Below are positions 4,702-7,348 of a stretch of 7,348 nt of DNA, piece by piece. The stretch is from contig JAQVGE010000045.1 in assembly GCA_028696935.1 (NCBI GenBank), positions 1 through 7,348 of the forward strand, given 5' to 3'. Below the pieces are notes generated by a model that saw only the letters and a program-made list of their open reading frames with translations, did not search any database and was not told the DNA's origin. The position numbers and the translations under genes are program-made. This DNA is from Minisyncoccota bacterium (GTDB lineage Bacteria > Patescibacteria > Paceibacteria > UBA9973). Positions within the stretch are counted from its first letter, which is position 1; each line of letters begins with the position of its first letter.

Positions 4702-5625
4702 ATGACCAAAAACAAACATCTGGCGAAACTATTAGGTTTCATTCCAGCCATTGCTCTTCTTGTCTCATGCAGCTTTGGCGCTACATCTTCAGATACAGTT
4801 GTCGAAGATTTGACTTACACCACGATGAGCATAAATCCAAGTATTGCATTAATGGTAAATGCTCAACAAAAAATTAGAACTGCCTTTGCTCTTAACGGAG
4901 ATGGCGAAATGGTAATGTTACAATTAGAATTAGAAGGAAAAACATTGCAACAAGGCGTGACACAAATCGTTGATGAAACTATTGATTTAAATTTCATTAG
5001 TGGAGAAACGGTGGATCCTGACGTTGAAGTCGATGTTCTTAGTAATCAAACGGCCCTTCAAAGTCAAACACAAACGCAATTGCAGACTCATTTAACAAAT
5101 GCGTTTACAAACAAAAACATCCAAATTCAAACGCGAGCACGAACCTACACTCAAGCTGAATTGGATGAAGCTAGTGAAAAAGGCGTGACGCCACTTCGAC
5201 TAGAATTGATGAATAAAGCAATGATTGGACAAAATGATTTGCTAGAAGAAGAAGCACTAGAATTAGATATGAAAGGCTTACTCAATTGCGTTAAACAAGG
5301 AAAAGGCAATCTTTATCGAATTGCTAGTACCCTTGGTCAAGCATTTCTTGATGAACGAAAAGCAATTCACGATTTATATCGCGATGATATTCTCGCATTA
5401 AAAGAAGCGATAGCCACTGCAAAAATCAACGGAACGCCTTACGAAGATTTAGAGCAAGACTTAGCTGACTTAAGACAAGAAATGATTGATGCCATGCAAG
5501 CATTAATTTCGAATTATCGTCAACAAACAGTAACCGCTCGTGAACAATGGCAACAAGAAGCACAAACACGAAAAGGCGATAACTCAGGAAATCCTGAAGG
5601 TCCAAATGCAGTAATTATAAACTAA
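4702..5625 (+). CDS. Lipoprotein with RsgI-type extracytoplasmic (middle) domain and a helical C-terminal region
   Basis: A 307-residue secreted lipoprotein: MTKNKHLAK, a hydrophobic stretch and the lipobox L-V-S-C with the lipidated Cys at residue 23. Residues 39-100 carry the pattern of the extracytoplasmic domain of RsgI anti-sigma-I factors: SINPSIALMVN (N45-P46), then KIRTAFALNGDGEMV, then LEGKTLQQGVTQIVD. The later VDVLSN strand and the ASEKGVTPLRLELMNKA segment (157-173) fit the same family. In RsgI of Clostridium thermocellum the Asn-Pro bond is reported to cleave itself. Here there is no cytoplasmic anti-sigma domain and no transmembrane helix other than the signal peptide. A Gln/Thr-rich linker spans about 116-151, and 180-290 is charged and helical, probably coiled coil (DLEQDLADLRQEM), ending in a polar tail. 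The start has AAAGGGA at 4691-4697. It forms a single-gene unit with a terminator. The RsgI link is from motif recognition only. Confidence 0.8.
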   Translation: MTKNKHLAKLLGFIPAIALLVSCSFGATSSDTVVEDLTYTTMSINPSIALMVNAQQKIRTAFALNGDGEMVMLQLELEGKTLQQGVTQIVDETIDLNFISGETVDPDVEVDVLSNQTALQSQTQTQLQTHLTNAFTNKNIQIQTRARTYTQAELDEASEKGVTPLRLELMNKAMIGQNDLLEEEALELDMKGLLNCVKQGKGNLYRIASTLGQAFLDERKAIHDLYRDDILALKEAIATAKINGTPYEDLEQDLADLRQEMIDAMQALISNYRQQTVTAREQWQQEAQTRKGDNSGNPEGPNAVIIN

Positions 5626-5649
5626 TTATTGCTGCCATTTCTTCTTTTT

Positions 5650-5672
5650 AAGCTGGCTAAGGTCAGCTTTTT
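5650..5672 (+). terminator. Rho-independent terminator after the RsgI-like lipoprotein gene
   Basis: AAGCTGGC (5650-5657) pairs with GTCAGCTT (5662-5669, one G-U) around a TAAG loop; T continues to 5672. It begins 25 bp after the stop codon. Confidence 0.8.
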
Positions 5673-5820
5673 AAAAAAATTAAAAGCCATCATTATTTGT
5701 TACTCTTAATCCTCTGTCAATTTTTTTGATATCTTTAACGACTTTTTATTTATTTCTTGTTGCCTTTACTATTGAAAAACAACAAATTAACATCTCTACA
5801 AAGTAAAAGAAAAGGATAAT

Positions 5821-5843
5821 CTTGCTTTTTCTTGTTAAGCAAG
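5821..5843 (+). promoter_or_regulatory. Inverted repeat overlapping the -35 of the membrane-protein operon
   Basis: CTTGCTT (5821-5827) and AAGCAAG (5837-5843) are perfect 7-bp arms with a 9-bp spacer; the -35 (5832-5837) lies inside. It looks like a repressor site. It lies upstream of the expected start of transcription, so it would not be part of the RNA. Confidence 0.4.
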
Positions 5844-5860
5844 GCCATTAACGATAAAAT
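5832..5860 (+). promoter_or_regulatory. Sigma-A-type promoter, leaderless configuration
   Basis: TTGTTA (5832-5837, 4 of 6), a 17-bp spacer and TAAAAT (5855-5860, 5 of 6). Only six bases (AACAAT) separate the -10 from the ATG at 5867, so transcription should begin at the start codon. No Shine-Dalgarno is present. Confidence 0.6.
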
Positions 5861-5866
5861 AACAAT

Positions 5867-6331
5867 ATGGAAAAAAAGCATGTCATTACTGAAACCAATA
5901 GTCGTTTTTTCGTTTTGAGAGACGCTTATTTATTTGATTGGGAATTATTAGAAGAAAAATCTTCCGGAGAAAAAGTTGAGTTATTTTTGCAAAGAAACAA
6001 CGAAACAAAACACTACTCAAAATTGATTGAAATCGAAAAAGCATATTACAAGATATCATCTGTGCCAATGTGGTCACTATTTATATTAACTGGTTTAGCA
6101 TTTTTCTTTTTGACCCTTTATTTAGTGATGAATTTTTTGGCTCCTGATAGCAATGAACTTCTATGGCTTTTAGTAGCTCTTTTACCTGGTATTCTTTCCG
6201 CAAGCGGCATTGGAGTTTTGGCTATTTTAAGAACCCGTCAATCACTGAAATATGCTTCTAATCGTGAAGAAAGATACAATTCATACTTAAGCAAGGTACA
6301 GGAACTGAAAAATGAAGAAGTGCGAAACTAA
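5867..6331 (+). CDS. Small two-helix membrane protein of unknown function, paralogue of the next gene
   Basis: A 154-residue protein I cannot name. The first 66 residues are soluble and contain FDWELLEEKS, G34, VELFLQRNN and HYSKL. Two membrane helices follow, about 67-89 (PMWSLFILTGLAFFFLTLYLV) and 97-120, with a short polar loop between them. A charged C-terminal stretch (121-154, RTRQSLKY and RNEERYNSYLSKVQELK) is probably helical. Positive charges flank both helices on the outer sides, so both ends should be cytoplasmic. The first ATG is used because it lies 6 bp after the -10. The gene overlaps the next by 20 bp, and the two proteins share residue pattern and topology. Residue pattern in the N-terminal domain weakly recalls small W-E-L domains, but this is not enough to assign a family. 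Confidence 0.85.
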   Translation: MEKKHVITETNSRFFVLRDAYLFDWELLEEKSSGEKVELFLQRNNETKHYSKLIEIEKAYYKISSVPMWSLFILTGLAFFFLTLYLVMNFLAPDSNELLWLLVALLPGILSASGIGVLAILRTRQSLKYASNREERYNSYLSKVQELKNEEVRN

Positions 6332-6848
6332 AACTTGGAAGGTCGTTCAAAAGAATCTCGAAAAAGAAATTGCCAATCGCGAACATTTTGGCTGGGAATT
6401 TGTTTCCAACTCGTTAAACAATAATGGTGCTTTTGTCTATTTGGTCATGAAAAGAGACCGTAATAATCCAAACTATCGTCGCCTCCGCTCTTTAAGTTTC
6501 CAATCTCGTGTTATTGGAACAACTTTTCCCTTCTCTTTCATTGTTTGGACGATTGTCGGATTAGCTTTTTTGATTCCTTGGCTCTTTTTGCAGGCCTATA
6601 GCTATATGATATTTCTATTAATCATCGCCTTATTTTGCTTTTCAATCGCACTTTTTATCTTGCTTATTTTTGTTTTTACTCGAGGCAAAAAGAGTGCTTT
6701 GTTAAAAGAACTATATTGCGAAGGAGATGAATTGCTTGGCAAATTGAAGGTTAAACCAACCGATAACAACATCATGAAACCAGGGCCTGAAAGCTATCAC
6801 ATCAGACAACTAATCGTTTCCAAAAACAGCGAAAAGAAAAGTAATTGA
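6312..6848 (+). CDS. Small two-helix membrane protein of unknown function, translationally coupled to its upstream paralogue
   Basis: A 178-residue protein, not recognised. The N-terminal soluble part (1-70) has FGWEFVSNSLNNNGAFVYLVMKRD-type features: W28-E29, G39, VYLVMKR and NYRRL, matching WEL, G, VELFLQR and HYSKL of the preceding protein at the same spacing. Helices lie at about 72-93 (with VGLAFL matching TGLAFF) and 98-122, followed by a basic FTRGKK stop-transfer segment and a 50-residue polar tail. The start overlaps the upstream gene by 20 bp in another frame and has AGGA (6300-6303) 8 bp upstream, so translation is likely coupled and the two products probably work together. The second protein has a longer C-terminal tail, ending KNSEKKSN. 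The gene ends with TGA. Confidence 0.85.
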   Translation: MKKCETKTWKVVQKNLEKEIANREHFGWEFVSNSLNNNGAFVYLVMKRDRNNPNYRRLRSLSFQSRVIGTTFPFSFIVWTIVGLAFLIPWLFLQAYSYMIFLLIIALFCFSIALFILLIFVFTRGKKSALLKELYCEGDELLGKLKVKPTDNNIMKPGPESYHIRQLIVSKNSEKKSN

Positions 6849-6883
6849 TTTTTCTTTTAATCAATAAAACTAATATCGAAAGC

Positions 6884-6909
6884 AACTCTAAAAATTTTAG
6901 AGTTTTTTT
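6884..6909 (+). terminator. Rho-independent terminator after the membrane-protein operon
   Basis: AACTCTAAAA (6884-6893) and TTTTAGAGTT (6895-6904) form a long stem, closed in practice by about 7-8 bp because the inner A/T bases must form the loop. T continues to 6909. An additional AT hairpin, ATTGATT/AATCAAT (6844-6865), sits over the stop codon but has no T tail. Confidence 0.88.
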
Positions 6910-6917
6910 CATATTCA

Positions 6918-6946
6918 TTGACTTTGTTAATAATAATTAGTAACAA
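6918..6946 (+). promoter_or_regulatory. Possible promoter or operator region of the ABC transporter gene
   Basis: TTGACT (6918-6923, 5 of 6 to a -35) is followed by the inverted repeat TTGTTA (6924-6929) and TAACAA (6941-6946). The matching -10 is not clear: TAACAA at 17-bp spacing is poor. The better -10-like strings, TATAGA (6948-6953) and TATAAA (6957-6962), would pair with TTGTTA or nothing good. The promoter lies here, but I cannot fix its exact boxes. Confidence 0.4.
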
Positions 6947-6960
6947 TTATAGATACTATA

Positions 6961-6978
6961 AATGAAGAGTACTTCATT
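6961..6978 (+). promoter_or_regulatory. Operator-like palindrome directly before the ABC gene's ribosome site
   Basis: AATGAAG (6961-6967) and CTTCATT (6972-6978) are perfect 7-bp arms around AGTA, ending one base before the AGGAGGT ribosome site (6979-6985). As DNA it suits a dimeric repressor, as is common for MacB-type transporter operons. As RNA it could form a small hairpin beside the ribosome site. Confidence 0.45.
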
Positions 6979-6990
6979 AGGAGGTAAACA

Positions 6991-7348
6991 ATGCTCAAAC
7001 TTGTTCATATTAACAAAGACTATCCTCTCAAGGATCAACCAACCGTCCATGCTTTACAGGATGTTACGATAAATTTTCGCCGCAATGAATTCGTGGCTAT
7101 TTTAGGCCCATCTGGATGTGGTAAAACCACATTACTAAATATTACGGGTGGTTTAGACCGTTACACTAATGGAGATCTCATTATCGAAGGAAGATCAACC
7201 AAACAATATAACGACCGTGATTGGGATACCTATCGCAATCATTCTGTCGGATTTGTTTTTCAATCATATAATCTTGTTAGCCATCTCACTGTTTTAGGCA
7301 ATGTCGAATTAGCCTTAACCATCGGTGGATATAAAAAAGCCGAAAGAC
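6991..7348 (+). CDS. ABC transporter ATP-binding protein (MacB/LolD-type), N-terminal part, 3'-truncated by the window
   Basis: The first 119 codons of an ATPase that should power a membrane permease of the MacB/FtsX type, often involved in lipoprotein, peptide or drug export in Bacillota. Visible: the opening MLKLVHINKDYP, LQDVTINF, the Walker A motif GPSGCGKTT (residues 39-47, Lys45 and Thr46 binding ATP), GGLDRYTNGDLIIEG, and the Q-loop in VGFVFQSYNL (Q91) followed by LTVLGNVELAL. This string of residues between Walker A and Q-loop is typical of the LolD/MacB branch. The signature motif, Walker B and any fused permease lie beyond the edge. The start is certain: AGGAGGT at 6979-6985 is a near-perfect ribosome site with 5-bp spacing. 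The frame stays open to the end. Substrate cannot be told. Confidence 0.93.
   Translation, partial: MLKLVHINKDYPLKDQPTVHALQDVTINFRRNEFVAILGPSGCGKTTLLNITGGLDRYTNGDLIIEGRSTKQYNDRDWDTYRNHSVGFVFQSYNLVSHLTVLGNVELALTIGGYKKAER

Noticed and set aside
5886..6077. 63-codon frame on the minus strand
   Set aside because: Lies within the first two-helix membrane protein gene; no supporting signals.
6846..6848. TGA read as tryptophan (mycoplasma code)
   Set aside because: All tryptophans in the window, including conserved ones, are TGG, and no conserved frame continues through a TGA.

Overview
The window is AT-rich, gene-dense bacterial DNA from a low-GC, Bacillota-type organism. Tryptophan is always TGG and TGA acts as a stop, so the code looks standard rather than mycoplasma-like. 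Rubrerythrin suggests an anaerobic or microaerophilic life, and GlmS shows amino-sugar synthesis. Two lipobox signal peptides, CCA-encoded tRNAs and T-tailed terminators also fit. An anaerobic Bacilli, Erysipelotrichia or deep-branching Mollicutes-like lineage is my inference; the sequence does not settle it.

Layout, all protein genes on +. (1) 1-1094 is the 3' part of glmS, followed 47 bp later by a GT4 glycosyltransferase (1142-2317) and a terminator. (2) 2418-3191 encodes a lipoprotein of unknown function whose promoter sits so close to the ATG that the mRNA should be leaderless. (3) 3266-3805 is rubrerythrin, with a very good sigma-A promoter overlapped by a small dyad, and a strong terminator. 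(4) 3987-4152 is a tRNA-Asp/tRNA-Phe pair with promoter and terminator; the tRNA-Phe has an unusual D-loop/T-loop contact. (5) 4153-4701 has no protein gene. It holds two nearly touching convergent terminators and, on the minus strand, what looks like a structured non-coding RNA of about 240 nt that I cannot assign to a family. (6) 4702-5625 encodes a lipoprotein carrying what reads as the extracytoplasmic domain of RsgI anti-sigma factors, including the Asn-Pro motif, but without any cytoplasmic anti-sigma part. (7) 5867-6331 and 6312-6848 are overlapping genes for two related small membrane proteins, the first again with a leaderless-type promoter. (8) 6991-7348 is the start of an ABC transporter ATPase of the MacB/LolD type, preceded by two inverted repeats.

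Most of these are independent transcription units, as shown by terminators after the glycosyltransferase, rubrerythrin, tRNA, RsgI-like and membrane-protein units. A loose envelope theme links GlmS (amino-sugar precursor), the glycosyltransferase (probably glycolipid or surface glycan), two lipoproteins, two membrane proteins and the transporter. Nothing in the window is a mobile element, CRISPR array or phage gene. The best candidates for something undescribed are the minus-strand RNA, the lipid-anchored RsgI-type ectodomain, the altered tRNA-Phe and the tandem two-helix membrane proteins.
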